Shown piece after piece: positions 27,201-34,943 of a stretch of DNA of 64,000 nt. Both the position numbers and the translations under genes were made by a program. Under the pieces are notes generated by a model. That model was not told the origin of the DNA. It made no database searches and worked only from the letters and a program-made list of their open reading frames with translations. This DNA is from JANSWP01 sp041941305 (GTDB lineage: Bacteria > Bacteroidota > Bacteroidia > Chitinophagales > Saprospiraceae), in contig JBGTQJ010000013.1 of the NCBI GenBank assembly GCA_041941305.1, positions 120,740 to 184,739 of the forward strand, written 5' to 3'. How positions within the stretch are numbered: position 1 is the first letter of the stretch; the number at the start of each line of letters is the position of its first letter.

Positions 27201-30200
27201 ATCTTCTGACGGTTCAAATTTCCCTTGCGGTAAAATGTCGTCCGCATAGTTTGCCAAGGCCTGGATAGAAGATGCCTCTTCAAACAATTGTCTGAATGAA
27301 ATTTTTAAATCAAGTTGTTTATTAAAATGAATGACTGCCTGACTCAAAAACAGAGAATCAAATCCCATTTCAAGAAAAGTTGCCTGGATATCCATTTCCC
27401 CTGGCTCCAAACCACTCAATTCATAAAGAATATGCTTGATTTTTGATACGAGTATAGCCTTTCTAGTTATTGGATTCCCAGTTTTCGGCTGTTGCTTTTC
27501 AATTGAAGAACCGGGGTTTGATATATTTGCCCCCTTTTCAAGAAGCAACTCATCATGAATTTCTGATACTTTTTCTTCTTTGGAACTAACATTTATTTCA
27601 GTAGAATCGATACTGCTTTCTGCCTCCTGCTTACTGCTAACTGAAGCTGCTTCTATCCAGAATCGCTTCCTTTCAAAAGGATAGCCCGGCAAAGGAAATC
27701 TGGACCTGTTCTGTCCACGATAAAATTTTTCCCAATTTACTTCAATACCTTCAACCCAAAGCTTGGCAATGGTTTTTTGCAGAAAGGTAAGGTCATTCTG
27801 ATTTTCCTTGGGATGCCTAAGTGAAGCAAGGATTAATTGTTTGGGATTTTTTGAAGGATGTTGCCTGGCAAAGGTAGAAAGTGTTTGCCCCGGACCTACT
27901 TCAAGGAAAATCCTGTCTCCATGCTGAAAAAGGGTCTCCAGTCCATCCGAAAAACGAACTGTGTGGCGGATGTGTCTAATCCAATATTTTGATGAAGTGG
28001 CTTCCTTTGCTTTAATCCAGGTGCCTGTAACATTGGATATATAAGGTATCCGTGGTTTTTTAAATTTTATGTTTTCTAAAAAGTATTCAAACGATTCTAA
28101 AATTGGTTCAATCTGAGCGGAATGAGCTGCAACGGAAATATGAATTTTTTTGGTCTCGATGCCCAAATTTTGCAATTTGGTCTGTAACCGGTCGATTGAT
28201 TTAATGCTCCCCGAAATCACACAATTATCCGGTTTATTGATGACCGCTACACATAAGCCATTATCCATATGACTCAGGACTTCTTTTTCAGAAACTGGTA
28301 CACTTAGCATACCACCTTCAGCCGGTAGTTTTTCAAATAGTTTTCCTCGAACTGTTACTAAAGCAAGGGCATCTTTAAGGGTAATTACTCCAGAAATACA
28401 CGCAGCAGTGTACTCACCCATACTATGCCCTATCATTTCGGCAGGTATCAATCCCCACTCCATCCAAGTCATTGCTAAGGCATATTCAACCGTAAAAAGT
28501 GCAGGAAGTGCTATAGAAGGTTTCTCCAAATCAAAACTTGGGTCAACTTCCCCCTTTATTACTCGATCTATTTTTACCCCATGATGTTTTTTCAACAGTT
28601 CAGCACAATTGTCTACATGTTTTCGGAAAACTGGAAGATTGTGATACAAATCCTTTCCCATGCTCAAGTACTGTGCACCTCCCCCTGGAAATAGAAAAAC
28701 TACTTTATGATTTCTTTTTTGAGCATGTCCTTTTATGGTTAGAGCAGTATGCTTTTGACTACCTTCAGAATGAACCTGGTTTAGGTTATCAATAATTAAT
28801 GCTTTGCGTTGATCCCAGGCCTGTTTTCCTACTGCAGTGCTAAAAGCAAGGTTGGCTAGATTATTCTTACCTGTTTTAAGATAAAGGGAAGTTTGTGCAT
28901 TAAGGGCATTTTCAGTTTTCCCAGAAACAATCAATATTTCCGATGGCCAGGTTTGCTCTTTCACCTCAAGTTCTTCCCTGGGTGCTTCTTCCAACACAAC
29001 ATGAGCATTGGTACCCCCCAAACCAAAAGAACTCACTCCAGCTCTCCTGGGGAATTCTCCTTTTTTCCAGGGTTTTAACTTAGAAACAACTTTAAAAGGT
29101 GAATTCACAAAATCGATTTGTGGGTTGGGGCTTTCAAAGTGGAGATTTGGGGGTAACAGTTCGTTTTTCAGTGCCAGCGCCGTCTTGATAATTCCTGCGA
29201 CACAGGCTCCGGCATCCAAATGACCAATATTGGTCTTAACAGAACCAATTGCGCAAAATTGCTTTTTGTTGGTTGTTTTCCTAAATGCTTTGGTAAGTCC
29301 CTGAATTTCAATAGGATCTCCCAAAATAGTTCCAGTCCCGTGTGCCTCGATATAACTGATCGATTCAGCTTTCACTTTAGCTTTTTTATGGGCTTTCAAT
29401 ATCGCTTCTGATTGCCCCTTTATACTTGGTGCTGTGAAACCAATTTTTTCACTTCCATCATTATTGATTGAAGTTCCCTTTATCACCGCCCAGATATGGT
29501 CTCTATCTTTAATAGCCTTTTCCAGCTTTTTCAAAACAATCATCACCATTCCATGACCTTGAACCATTCCATTTGCCTTTGCATCAAATGCTCTGCAAAA
29601 ACCATCAGGAGAAAGTGGTCCTCCTTCAGTGTATTTATAACCATTGTTTAAAGGTGGTTGAATCCTTCCTCCACCAACCAGTACAATATCACTATCTCCT
29701 TCCAAAATGCTTTGACAAGCCAAATGTACAGCTACCCCTGAGGAGGAACATGCCGTTTGGACATTCACGGCCGGACCTTTCAAATTCAATTTGTAAGCAA
29801 CCCTTGTTACAGAAAAGGCCTTTTCACTTCCCAGCATATCTAAATATTCCGCCGCATTAGACAACAACTGTTTATGGGATGCTATATTGTTTGAGAAATA
29901 GGAATTGCGAGCTACTCCTCCAAATACACCAATTCTACCAACATATTTTTTGGGATTATATCCTGCATTTTCTAAAGCCGTAAGTGCTACTTCCAGAAAA
30001 ACCCGATGTTGAGGATCCATCATTTTGGCTTCCTTTGGATGAAAGCCAAAAAAGGAGGCATCAAAACTTTCTGCATCTGCTAAAACGTAAGATCGATTGA
30101 CTTGATTTTCTATTTGGTTTTCTTCAAAATCCAGTTCCACACTTACATCTGTTCCTTCTACTAAGTTTTTCCAAAACTCATTTAGATTATTAGCACCAGC

Positions 30201-33200
30201 AACCCGGCAAGCCATTCCAATGATTGCAATATCATTGTTCTTTTTATTCTTCCTGGATTTCTTTTTTCCTGGAGTTTTATCTTGGGGGGCGTTTGTAAAA
30301 TTAGAGGGATTGGGTTTACTAGCCAAATTATCCAATTGGATTTGAGCATCTTTCAAGTCAACCAGTTTTTCAGCGTTTTGAAATTCTGCTTCAATTTGGT
30401 TTACATTTTTAATTTTTTCTGATTTATGATTATCCTGATTGACTGGTTTTTTAAATTCTTCAACTTCAAATTCTCTGGTAGGTATCTTTGCAGTTTCTTC
30501 TATTTCAGATATAATTGTGTTTTCTTGAATATTGTCGGAAGGTTGTTTAACATTCTGGTTTTGGTCGGAATGCTTTGCTTCCATAGGAGTATCTATTTTC
30601 GGCTCTTCAACAATTTCTGATTTTGTATCTATTTTTTGATATCCAAAAAAAGTTGCCAATGACCAGGTTTCCGGACAAAGAAAATTATCTTCTATTACTC
30701 CTTTCCAGTCATTAGCCTTGGAGGAGTTGATTTTGGTTTGTTTATCAAAATTGATATCACCCATAGAACGAGAATGTTTGTATATCCCGTCAATCATTTT
30801 TGTTTCCAAATCGCTATATGGACGAAGCACATTATCGTGGAATGGAAGGCCTATTTTTTGGCAAACCTCCCACATAACTTTGGACGGATGTGAAATTAAT
30901 TCTTCATATATCACCCGGATATGTCGATGACGTGGAATTTTTTCGAGAAACTCTGAAATATTCCGATGGCTTTCCAGCCAAACCAATTCTCCTAAATTCC
31001 TCGAGCTAAAGTTATGGGGTTCCAGATATAATACCTGATCCATATGGTATTGCTCAAAAGAATGAACCATCGAATAAGGGTGGCGAACCAAATGAATGTA
31101 AACGGCATTTTCAAAATCTCTTTCTGCTTTATTTAATACCGCTGAGTCCAGTGCATAACTTGGTGATTTGTCGACCAATATTTTTTCACCAGCCCATTCT
31201 TGAAGTTTGACATACATTTGTTTTGTTGAGTAACCTTGTATTTCAAGAACTCTTAATAAATCAATGGCCTGATCTGCTGAACAATTTTTCAACTCCATGA
31301 CAGCACGAACTAAGCCCTCAGACCATAAAGTAAATTTTCCTCTATAGGCATCGCTTCTTTCCTCTAAATTATTGAAACCAAGCAGCTGTAGCTCATTCGC
31401 TGCAAAAATTTGAGGGTGACCTGCAAGCATTACTCTTAAGAGTGTTGTGCCCGAACGTGGTGGAGCCAAAATAAAAACTGCCGGTTTGTTCTTTTTGGGA
31501 TATATTTTTTGTTCCTGGGAAATGGGTAGTTTTGGAATGATATTCTTAAAGGATTGAAGCATATCTGCATCCAGCTTTTTTGAAAACAACTTTTTCTTTT
31601 CCAATTGATTTTCTCCTTCACGTTCTTTATGTCCCAAATTTATTTTGTGACTGTTTCCAGTATTAATTATTCTGGACATATCCTTATGGGATAACTTTTG
31701 AACAGCCAGATCATTCAAAATGGATTCCTTTGTCTTCGGCCATTGAGTACCGTAGGTATCCAAATCACTCACTTCTGATTCACTTTTACCCAGCATTTTC
31801 GCTACACCTTCAGCATATTTAGCTTCCAACAGATTGGAATAAGATTCAATAGTAGGATTGTCAAAAATGGAGGTTATAAAAACAGAGGAATGCATCTGTT
31901 TTTGAACTTCGCCAATAAATCTGGCAGCAAGAATTGAAGTCCCACCCAATTCAAAAAATTTGTCTCTTTTCCCAATTGGCTCAATTTTCAACAAATCCTC
32001 CCATATTTTCGCCAGGTACTTTTCTAGATTAGTAGTAGGAGCCACATAGGCTTGAGCCAGATTTGGTCTTTTCAATGATGGTTCAGGTAAAGCTTTTCGA
32101 TCTATTTTCCCATTAGTAGTCAATGGCATTTTTCCCAAAAACACAAAAGTTGTAGGAATCATATATTCTGGTAGACAAGTATCCAGGTATTCGCGTAATT
32201 CACTGACACTTAGATCAAATTTTGAACTTGGAACAACATAAGCCAATAATCTTTGCTCATTTAATTCTGTACCCTCTTTTAGTACAACCACCACTTCACG
32301 AACACCAAGGTGATTGCCGATGGCTACTTCAATTTCTCCTAATTCTATGCGAAATCCTCTAAATTTCACTTGAAAATCAGACCTGCCTAAAAATTCAATA
32401 TCCCCAGTTGGCATCCATTTACCGAGGTCACCTGTTTTATACAATTTTGCTCCCCCCCGAAAAGCTCTAAAAGGGTTTTGTACAAACTTTTCTTCTGTTA
32501 ATTTTGGTCTATTCCAATATCCTCTTCCAAGGACATCTTTGGCACCCCCAATAAAAATCTCTCCTACCTCCCCAGGTCCCACCTCCTTACCTTCATCATT
32601 TAATATGAACATTTCATAATTGAGAATTGGGCGGCCAATTGGAATTTTGGGTTGATTGTAACCCTTCGGAATGGTAAAATAAGTGCAATTAACCGTCGCT
32701 TCCGTTGGTCCATAAAGATTGTACAATTGAGCAGATGGAATGATTCGCTCGTGTTTTTTTGCCAAAGACAAGGGACATACTTCTCCTGAAACATTGACCA
32801 ACCTCAAGGATTGTAATTTCCGGGGATCAGATTGATCCAGCAATAAAGTGTGTAGTGAAGGCAATGTCAAAATATGCGTAACCTGTTCTTTTTCAATTAA
32901 TTGAGAAAGTTTTTGCATGTCTTTTTCATCTCCTTGATTAGGTATTACAAGCGGAGCACCTTGCAGTAAAGTCCAAAAAATTGTCAAAACCGAAACGTCA
33001 AAGGAAATGGAGCAAGTCAACATCATCTTTGTAATTGGTTTTGGGGCAATTGCATGTTGGCCTTCGATTTGGTTGACTACATTTTCATGGCTGATCATTA
33101 CACCTTTCGGTTTTCCAGTTGAACCAGAGGTGTAGATCATATAAGCCAGATTCTGAGCAGACACATCTGAATTTGGAGCCTTCTCAGGTTGGTACTTTCT

Positions 33201-33638
33201 TCCTATTTCCCACCAATCTGAATCCAAACATAAAACAGCAGCATCCACATCTGGCAAGCTATCGGCAAGCTTTTCCTGTGTCAATACCACCTTGGCATTA
33301 GCGTCTTGTAACATAAATGCCAATCGGTCTGGTGGATAGTCTGAATCAATAGGTACATAGGCTCCTCCAGCCTTTAGGATTCCAAAAATGGAAACAAACA
33401 TTTCAAAAGAGCGATCCATACAAATCGCCACAAAATCTTCTTTTTGAATCCCTAAGCTTTGCAGATGATGAGCCAGTTGATTGGAAAGTGCATTCAATTC
33501 CATATAAGTCATTGAATGTCCATTGTAAAATAAGGCTGGAAAATCAGGATTCCGGATAGCCTGTTGCTCAAATAATTGGTGAAGACACTTATCTGAATGA
33601 AAGGAAATGTCAGATATAGCCGTGATGCCTCTGCTCAT
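18213..33638 (-). CDS. Giant hybrid NRPS/PKS with sulfotransferase and aminotransferase domains
   Basis: A single 5141-residue assembly line. Order with residues: A1 20-515 (YTSGSTGKPKG, NLYGPTEAT), T1 with Ser568 (ELGGTSIL), sulfotransferase ~715-985 (LAPPRSGTTLL, LVRHPYSMVHSF), disordered Glu/Lys linker ~990-1130, KS ~1137-1550 (Cys1297 in TACSSS, EAHGTGT, NIGHLDAG), AT ~1645-1930 (Ser in GHSMGEY, AAHSAQ), ACP Ser2095 (MGFDSL), class-III aminotransferase ~2265-2690 (Lys2525 in YGKSISGG), C ~2715-3150 (HHIIADG), A2 ~3200-3690, T2 Ser3746, C ~3810-4250 (HHILLDG), A3 ~4263-4770, T3 Ser4821, thioesterase ~4878-5141 (Ser4953 in GYSLGG). There is no ketoreductase, so the beta-keto group is probably transaminated directly, as in iturin- and microginin-type enzymes. 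The product would be a short peptide containing a beta-amino unit, perhaps sulfated. Substrates are unassigned. No MbtH, PPTase or exporter gene is adjacent. Confidence 0.95.
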   Translation of the reverse strand: MSRGITAISDISFHSDKCLHQLFEQQAIRNPDFPALFYNGHSMTYMELNALSNQLAHHLQSLGIQKEDFVAICMDRSFEMFVSIFGILKAGGAYVPIDSDYPPDRLAFMLQDANAKVVLTQEKLADSLPDVDAAVLCLDSDWWEIGRKYQPEKAPNSDVSAQNLAYMIYTSGSTGKPKGVMISHENVVNQIEGQHAIAPKPITKMMLTCSISFDVSVLTIFWTLLQGAPLVIPNQGDEKDMQKLSQLIEKEQVTHILTLPSLHTLLLDQSDPRKLQSLRLVNVSGEVCPLSLAKKHERIIPSAQLYNLYGPTEATVNCTYFTIPKGYNQPKIPIGRPILNYEMFILNDEGKEVGPGEVGEIFIGGAKDVLGRGYWNRPKLTEEKFVQNPFRAFRGGAKLYKTGDLGKWMPTGDIEFLGRSDFQVKFRGFRIELGEIEVAIGNHLGVREVVVVLKEGTELNEQRLLAYVVPSSKFDLSVSELREYLDTCLPEYMIPTTFVFLGKMPLTTNGKIDRKALPEPSLKRPNLAQAYVAPTTNLEKYLAKIWEDLLKIEPIGKRDKFFELGGTSILAARFIGEVQKQMHSSVFITSIFDNPTIESYSNLLEAKYAEGVAKMLGKSESEVSDLDTYGTQWPKTKESILNDLAVQKLSHKDMSRIINTGNSHKINLGHKEREGENQLEKKKLFSKKLDADMLQSFKNIIPKLPISQEQKIYPKKNKPAVFILAPPRSGTTLLRVMLAGHPQIFAANELQLLGFNNLEERSDAYRGKFTLWSEGLVRAVMELKNCSADQAIDLLRVLEIQGYSTKQMYVKLQEWAGEKILVDKSPSYALDSAVLNKAERDFENAVYIHLVRHPYSMVHSFEQYHMDQVLYLEPHNFSSRNLGELVWLESHRNISEFLEKIPRHRHIRVIYEELISHPSKVMWEVCQKIGLPFHDNVLRPYSDLETKMIDGIYKHSRSMGDINFDKQTKINSSKANDWKGVIEDNFLCPETWSLATFFGYQKIDTKSEIVEEPKIDTPMEAKHSDQNQNVKQPSDNIQENTIISEIEETAKIPTREFEVEEFKKPVNQDNHKSEKIKNVNQIEAEFQNAEKLVDLKDAQIQLDNLASKPNPSNFTNAPQDKTPGKKKSRKNKKNNDIAIIGMACRVAGANNLNEFWKNLVEGTDVSVELDFEENQIENQVNRSYVLADAESFDASFFGFHPKEAKMMDPQHRVFLEVALTALENAGYNPKKYVGRIGVFGGVARNSYFSNNIASHKQLLSNAAEYLDMLGSEKAFSVTRVAYKLNLKGPAVNVQTACSSSGVAVHLACQSILEGDSDIVLVGGGRIQPPLNNGYKYTEGGPLSPDGFCRAFDAKANGMVQGHGMVMIVLKKLEKAIKDRDHIWAVIKGTSINNDGSEKIGFTAPSIKGQSEAILKAHKKAKVKAESISYIEAHGTGTILGDPIEIQGLTKAFRKTTNKKQFCAIGSVKTNIGHLDAGACVAGIIKTALALKNELLPPNLHFESPNPQIDFVNSPFKVVSKLKPWKKGEFPRRAGVSSFGLGGTNAHVVLEEAPREELEVKEQTWPSEILIVSGKTENALNAQTSLYLKTGKNNLANLAFSTAVGKQAWDQRKALIIDNLNQVHSEGSQKHTALTIKGHAQKRNHKVVFLFPGGGAQYLSMGKDLYHNLPVFRKHVDNCAELLKKHHGVKIDRVIKGEVDPSFDLEKPSIALPALFTVEYALAMTWMEWGLIPAEMIGHSMGEYTAACISGVITLKDALALVTVRGKLFEKLPAEGGMLSVPVSEKEVLSHMDNGLCVAVINKPDNCVISGSIKSIDRLQTKLQNLGIETKKIHISVAAHSAQIEPILESFEYFLENIKFKKPRIPYISNVTGTWIKAKEATSSKYWIRHIRHTVRFSDGLETLFQHGDRIFLEVGPGQTLSTFARQHPSKNPKQLILASLRHPKENQNDLTFLQKTIAKLWVEGIEVNWEKFYRGQNRSRFPLPGYPFERKRFWIEAASVSSKQEAESSIDSTEINVSSKEEKVSEIHDELLLEKGANISNPGSSIEKQQPKTGNPITRKAILVSKIKHILYELSGLEPGEMDIQATFLEMGFDSLFLSQAVIHFNKQLDLKISFRQLFEEASSIQALANYADDILPQGKFEPSEDLAQGFENNETIDENTGSGNFEAMIRAQMKMIERQLDQMKSGKVDIKSEAASKIPNLLSIPLTNAKNETEKPTTIKRSIKGVTEKMGNYKNISTSDDLTQKQRKGLEEFMEKYIAMTSKSKLQAQKHRKYYADPRSVTGFSKLWKEIVYQIAAEKSKGSKIWDIDGNEYVDFVMSYGVALFGHAPDFVQKATIEQMFKGNSLDVLPPQSSEVAEMICELSDMDRATLANTGTEAVLGAVRAARTYSAKDKIAVFDTDYHGLIGQFMLRGVHLKDRTNVLPAAAGIPNFVVENTLVLDYDDPEVLLKLEKEIKDLAAVVIEPIQAQNPHWQHFELIKQIRILTKQHDVALIFDEIINGFRLHQQGAQAWYGVEADLVAYGKSISGGLPLSAVAGKAKYMEAFDGGWWQYGDDSAPEGTMTYFASTFIKNAISVCSAHAALTKLKEDGPALQLDLNQKAYDFCNRVREVFLKTKAPLFIQNTSSFYMIKPADKNPLTRLFHYFLRFRGINMRERPCFISTAHTSADLEKAVEAIEMAILDMFNADLLIPYHGEDFNVIVPPPKHLLKGTDWKIEPESIPLTEGQKEVFVSSLFSDESNLAYNIGTEIRLEGEIDLNAIKGALIDLAERHEALRLSFSKDGAYQIIESEIKLDIPVLDWSTLSNDEKDANLSALHLEEANAPFDLFRAPLFKCKIVKLENKVHLLLLTVHHIIADGWSLGILTHDLGKFYAKRTKSPIEFLDYKPFGTFVKEQLAFKRSADFEKTNQFWLSKFDGNIQALNFPSDKKRPELQTYKSECQRIRFSLEEYRKIQKIAGKNASTFYFFLFGAFQTFLSKISGQNDLTIGIVAAGQNLPGNEQLVGHSANLLPIRMKVDADNKFKEHLKKVRGVLLDAFEHQNFTFSELVRQLKIVRDPSRNPIVTVVFNMDSPLENLNYGDLKVSTRPIQKLYETFDFFINVKPLEDCLLFEWFYNVDLFERADIKFRLNQFKAYLDEILIDSEINIGKIKLIESENVVEKSDSVQSATNIESSSSKDDSNLPSAQKTTQTIDLPAQEKEKLDYLLHKNFENQVDITPNAVALEFENQKFTYQSLNQRSNQIAHHLISKGIQAGSYVGIFLKRGPDLIAGILGILKTGAAYLPLDILNPTERLKVIIEDVNADFIVTDTENLDLLPKGNHQFVLVDKLVATKESISNPEIKISQKDHAYIIYTSGSTGIPKGVAISHEQISHHILTVGDYLNFSDKEVVFSVTSASFDPSVQDFFMPLSCGAKLILASQEITKDGFLLKNKLNASDASWMVATPAAWRMLLLSGWKGKRSLNIISTGEALSKKLGIQLHKCGKTLWNFYGPTETVIYATAKQISEADLIEGDPDHWASIGKPLPKTSTYILDGKLEPLPPGTPGELYIGGFRVAKGYYNRPQKTSEVFLENPFGNDELFYKTGDLVVLEPDGNIRYISRMDNQVKLRGHRIELGEIEAKIRRHKGINEAVVVLREDQPDDKKLVAYVKMEEGNQLNVLDLNRHLSAVLPAYMLPSTIIELIDFPLTSAGKINRRKLPAPAFSRKKISASFQKADSTTEVRLSKIWKVLLNVPEVGANDDFYELGGHSLMAVSMMAKIEEEFGVQLPLVTFIEHSTIGAIAKRIDTELENEKEEDAPYPAFENETSVQAAKTIPLTAGQEEIWVSHHLHEQAAKSFNIGSEIILEGDLDVEALRQSIKELVNRHEALRTTINEGGKTQIIHPAKEIEVPYYVWSHLKESEQVNRVAALKKLEIEQVFDLKKAPLAHFIILKLSEEKHLLLLTMHHILLDGWSLGVLIEDLGKLYQNIIGYKKISLNKPAQLSQYVAHLQQWNQSSGFKKSEDFWLNQYENEIPFLGFPAKQIQSQQPSFKADQQSIHFSNDFIEKLKVQAKQNKTTFYTYMLAAFQAYLSKLAQQETFVLGVSVSGKSIVQFSDLIAHRTNLLPLKVIVDQDSSFQTHLTLANIQLLEAFDHQDYTLGTLVKKLKVSRDGNRHPLVTVVFNMETMNREYDFGDLMVETEFIPGNYKTLDLIVHMKPSKRGYEFKWIYKTDLFTREDVTRKLSGFEIFLKNIVRQPNQSISTISILPNEERKRILKFGRSELVVDFDLCCLHQLLESQVLKTPHKKAIIFGNSSLTYLELNKKANSLARYLIDKGLRVDNEGKTNNYVGICLERSADILVAIYGVLKAGAAYVPLDPLNPKQRLNSILVDADCQFLITEKHLVRKTVDFSGIHIVLEEDEKYISKRNTENLNLLLSPLSEAYMIYTSGSTGKPKGVAIQHKSVLNTLHGINCYLKVSVEDIFYSVSSMAFDMSIPDYFLSLANGATLILASSETKKDGFLLKEDLELYRPTMMQATPTTWQMLLLAEWTGHSKLKAVAGGEGFSKELAEKLLEKCFRVWNGYGPTETTIYATFKEVTWSNINGLSNQNFVPIGKPNPNVEILILNDQKDLATIGQPGELYISGPGVARGYLNRPELTAMVFLKGERLNIEAGSDLWYKTGDLAKWLPNGDIDFIGRIDNQVKIRGFRIELGEIEASIEQFDFVESCAVIVHKAESAKEMLVAYLVLKPGTDLFEQELKNNLRNIIPGYMIPSIFVKLSQMPLTNSLKIDRNALPIPNLNKLRSETKYSLPKTDTEYRLLEIWKKVLGLRKVSTADDFFDLGGHSLKAVELMSLINKEFGKKLPITTLFQNATIQELSLLFEGNQLEIKSKWSSLVPVKSKGSKPPIYLVHGGGLHVLFYQTLVKYLDSDQPVYALQAKGLDGKSEPLGTIEEMAAHYISEILEENPIGPYSLAGYSLGGLIAFEMTKQLQAMGKEVKVLAMLDAVARYNWEGNGMSGKLKKKFKKAGFNLNLLLKEPAKTAKYKAEVLKMQRLHLKGKVDNPYGDTNLDPTQNEGNLAGKKVYEKSMAAFEKYVLEPLDVKIDLFKAKEQMFFLNDPAYYGWSNFANKGVSVHEIDGNHMTLFEEKNGKEVARILQLCLDGLNM

Positions 33639-33784
33639 AGTATCTGTTTTGTTACAGTAATTTGAATAGGTATTTATTTGTACTTGGGAGGTAACAAATC
33701 AGTATTCGGTGAGACTCCTGTTTCTATTTTTTATGCCAGAAATTTATTTTGAATGGGAAACTGGCAAAGCGCGCTTGTTATCAG

Positions 33785-33792
33785 CAAAAATA
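33785..33792 (-). promoter_or_regulatory. Putative -7 box for the NRPS/PKS gene
   Basis: The minus strand reads TATTTTTG, with a TTG ~23 bases upstream on that strand, slightly wider than the usual -33 spacing. It implies a leader of ~140 bases before the ATG at 33638. Confidence 0.35.
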
Positions 33793-33868
33793 AAGAAAAA
33801 ATGCTGTTTTATTAACAATTTTTTTAAATAAAATGAGTCTTAAAAGAAATCATTCAAATCCAAGATTT

Positions 33869-33876
33869 TATCTTTG
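33869..33876 (+). promoter_or_regulatory. Putative -7 box for the TolC-like gene
   Basis: TATCTTTG matches TAnnTTTG, ~165 bases before the ATG at 34042. No convincing -33 element. Confidence 0.4.
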
Positions 33877-34041
33877 CAAAAGTCCTATTTTTCATTTTTT
33901 TATATTAGACTTATTTTATTTGTTCCCCTGGTCTTACAATAGCTTGTCTTCTTTCTTTACTTTTCTAATATTATGGACTTACATCGTCTGTTTTTTCTGA
34001 TTTACAAAATGACAGTTATTTCAAAATTTCAAATTTTAAAC

Positions 34042-34803
34042 ATGAGAAAACATTGTCCAGCTTTTACTTTCAAATATTGGCTTTATGCATGGTTGCTAAC
34101 TATTATTCCGAATATTTCTGCTTCTCAGGGAATCAATTTTGACCAAATCATTCCACCTGAAGAGATAAGACCAACCAACTTTGAAGATTATCTGGTTCAA
34201 CAGGCATGGATCAATAGCCAGGAAAGTCAAAAGCATAAAGTGGAGAAGCAAATTGCCGAAAAAGAAGTCGATATCGCCAGAAAAGATTGGCTCGACCAGG
34301 TACAGGTTGGCTTCAATTTGAATGAAGTAAGTCTGGAAAATGTACTCGAATCAAGGGAAAACAAAGCCGATAATATTGTTATTTACCCTTTGTATTCCTT
34401 CAATGCCAACATAAGTTTTGGTTCTCTGTATAACAATAAAAAGAAGAGACAGGTCAAGGAAATGGAGGTAGAATTGGAAGTACTGGAAATGAAACAGCAA
34501 ATGTTGTCTATTCGAAGAGAAGTACTCAGTCGATACCAGAGACTGTTATTGTCAAAAGAAATTTTAACCGCCAGAGTCCTTGCTGAGGAAGATTCGAAAA
34601 ATAGTAGAGACTTTGCTGCCACAAGATTTAAATCAGGGGATATTGAAGTTGAAGAATTTACCAGAACCTCAGAAGCATATTATTCTGCACTGGAAAAAAG
34701 AATAGACGCAGAAAGCCAAATCGAATTGGCGATTATTGAAATAGAAGAACTAATAGGAATAGATTGGGAAGTGGCAGAGCGTATGAAAGCGAGGTTGGAA
34801 TAG
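34042..34803 (+). CDS. Short TolC-like outer-membrane efflux family protein
   Basis: A 253-residue protein with a signal peptide (MRKHCPAFTFKYWLYAWLL...SASQ). The ATG at 34042 is chosen because it starts this signal. The mature part is largely helical with TolC/OMF-like features: a long helix (VEKQIAEKEVDIARKDWLDQ), two short strands with aromatic/Gly residues (FNANISFGSLYN), then helices ending with the family-like AATRFKSGDIEVEEFTRTSE and a final coiled coil. TolC-type proteins are usually 420-480 residues with two repeats; this one has about one repeat. It may be a diverged channel partner for exopolysaccharide export or efflux. It is divergent from the synthetase and convergent with the exopolysaccharide operon. 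Confidence 0.7.
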   Translation: MRKHCPAFTFKYWLYAWLLTIIPNISASQGINFDQIIPPEEIRPTNFEDYLVQQAWINSQESQKHKVEKQIAEKEVDIARKDWLDQVQVGFNLNEVSLENVLESRENKADNIVIYPLYSFNANISFGSLYNNKKKRQVKEMEVELEVLEMKQQMLSIRREVLSRYQRLLLSKEILTARVLAEEDSKNSRDFAATRFKSGDIEVEEFTRTSEAYYSALEKRIDAESQIELAIIEIEELIGIDWEVAERMKARLE

Positions 34804-34807
34804 TTTG

Positions 34808-34828
34808 CAGTTGGCATTTGGCAGTTAA
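34808..34828 (+). repeat. Degenerate heptamer tandem repeat
   Basis: Three 7-base units (CAGTTGG, CATTTGG, CAGTTAA) lie just after the stop of the TolC-like gene, resembling heptamers at 5975, 56298 and 63977. Confidence 0.5.
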
Positions 34829-34943
34829 TTTCGGATGATTTTTTTTATTATTGTTTATGATTCAAAACTAAAAACTCTTGGGAAGAAGCTGCCTATTTTA
34901 ACAAATGAATTGAGAAATGGGGATGACAATTTTCAGAAAATAA

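Larger units (their letters stand above)
33639..34041. other. Gene-free region between the synthetase and the TolC-like gene
   Basis: 403 bases between divergent genes, A/T-rich, with one candidate -7 box for each direction (33785-33792 minus, 33869-33876 plus). I see no operator palindrome of note. Confidence 0.5.

Noticed and set aside
18213..33638. Many open frames on the opposite strand of the synthetase gene.
   Set aside because: They are short, follow the codon pattern of the real gene and show no domain signatures.
34808..34828. Possible attachment site or CRISPR-like repeat.
   Set aside because: Only three degenerate 7-base units, no spacers and no cas or integrase gene nearby.
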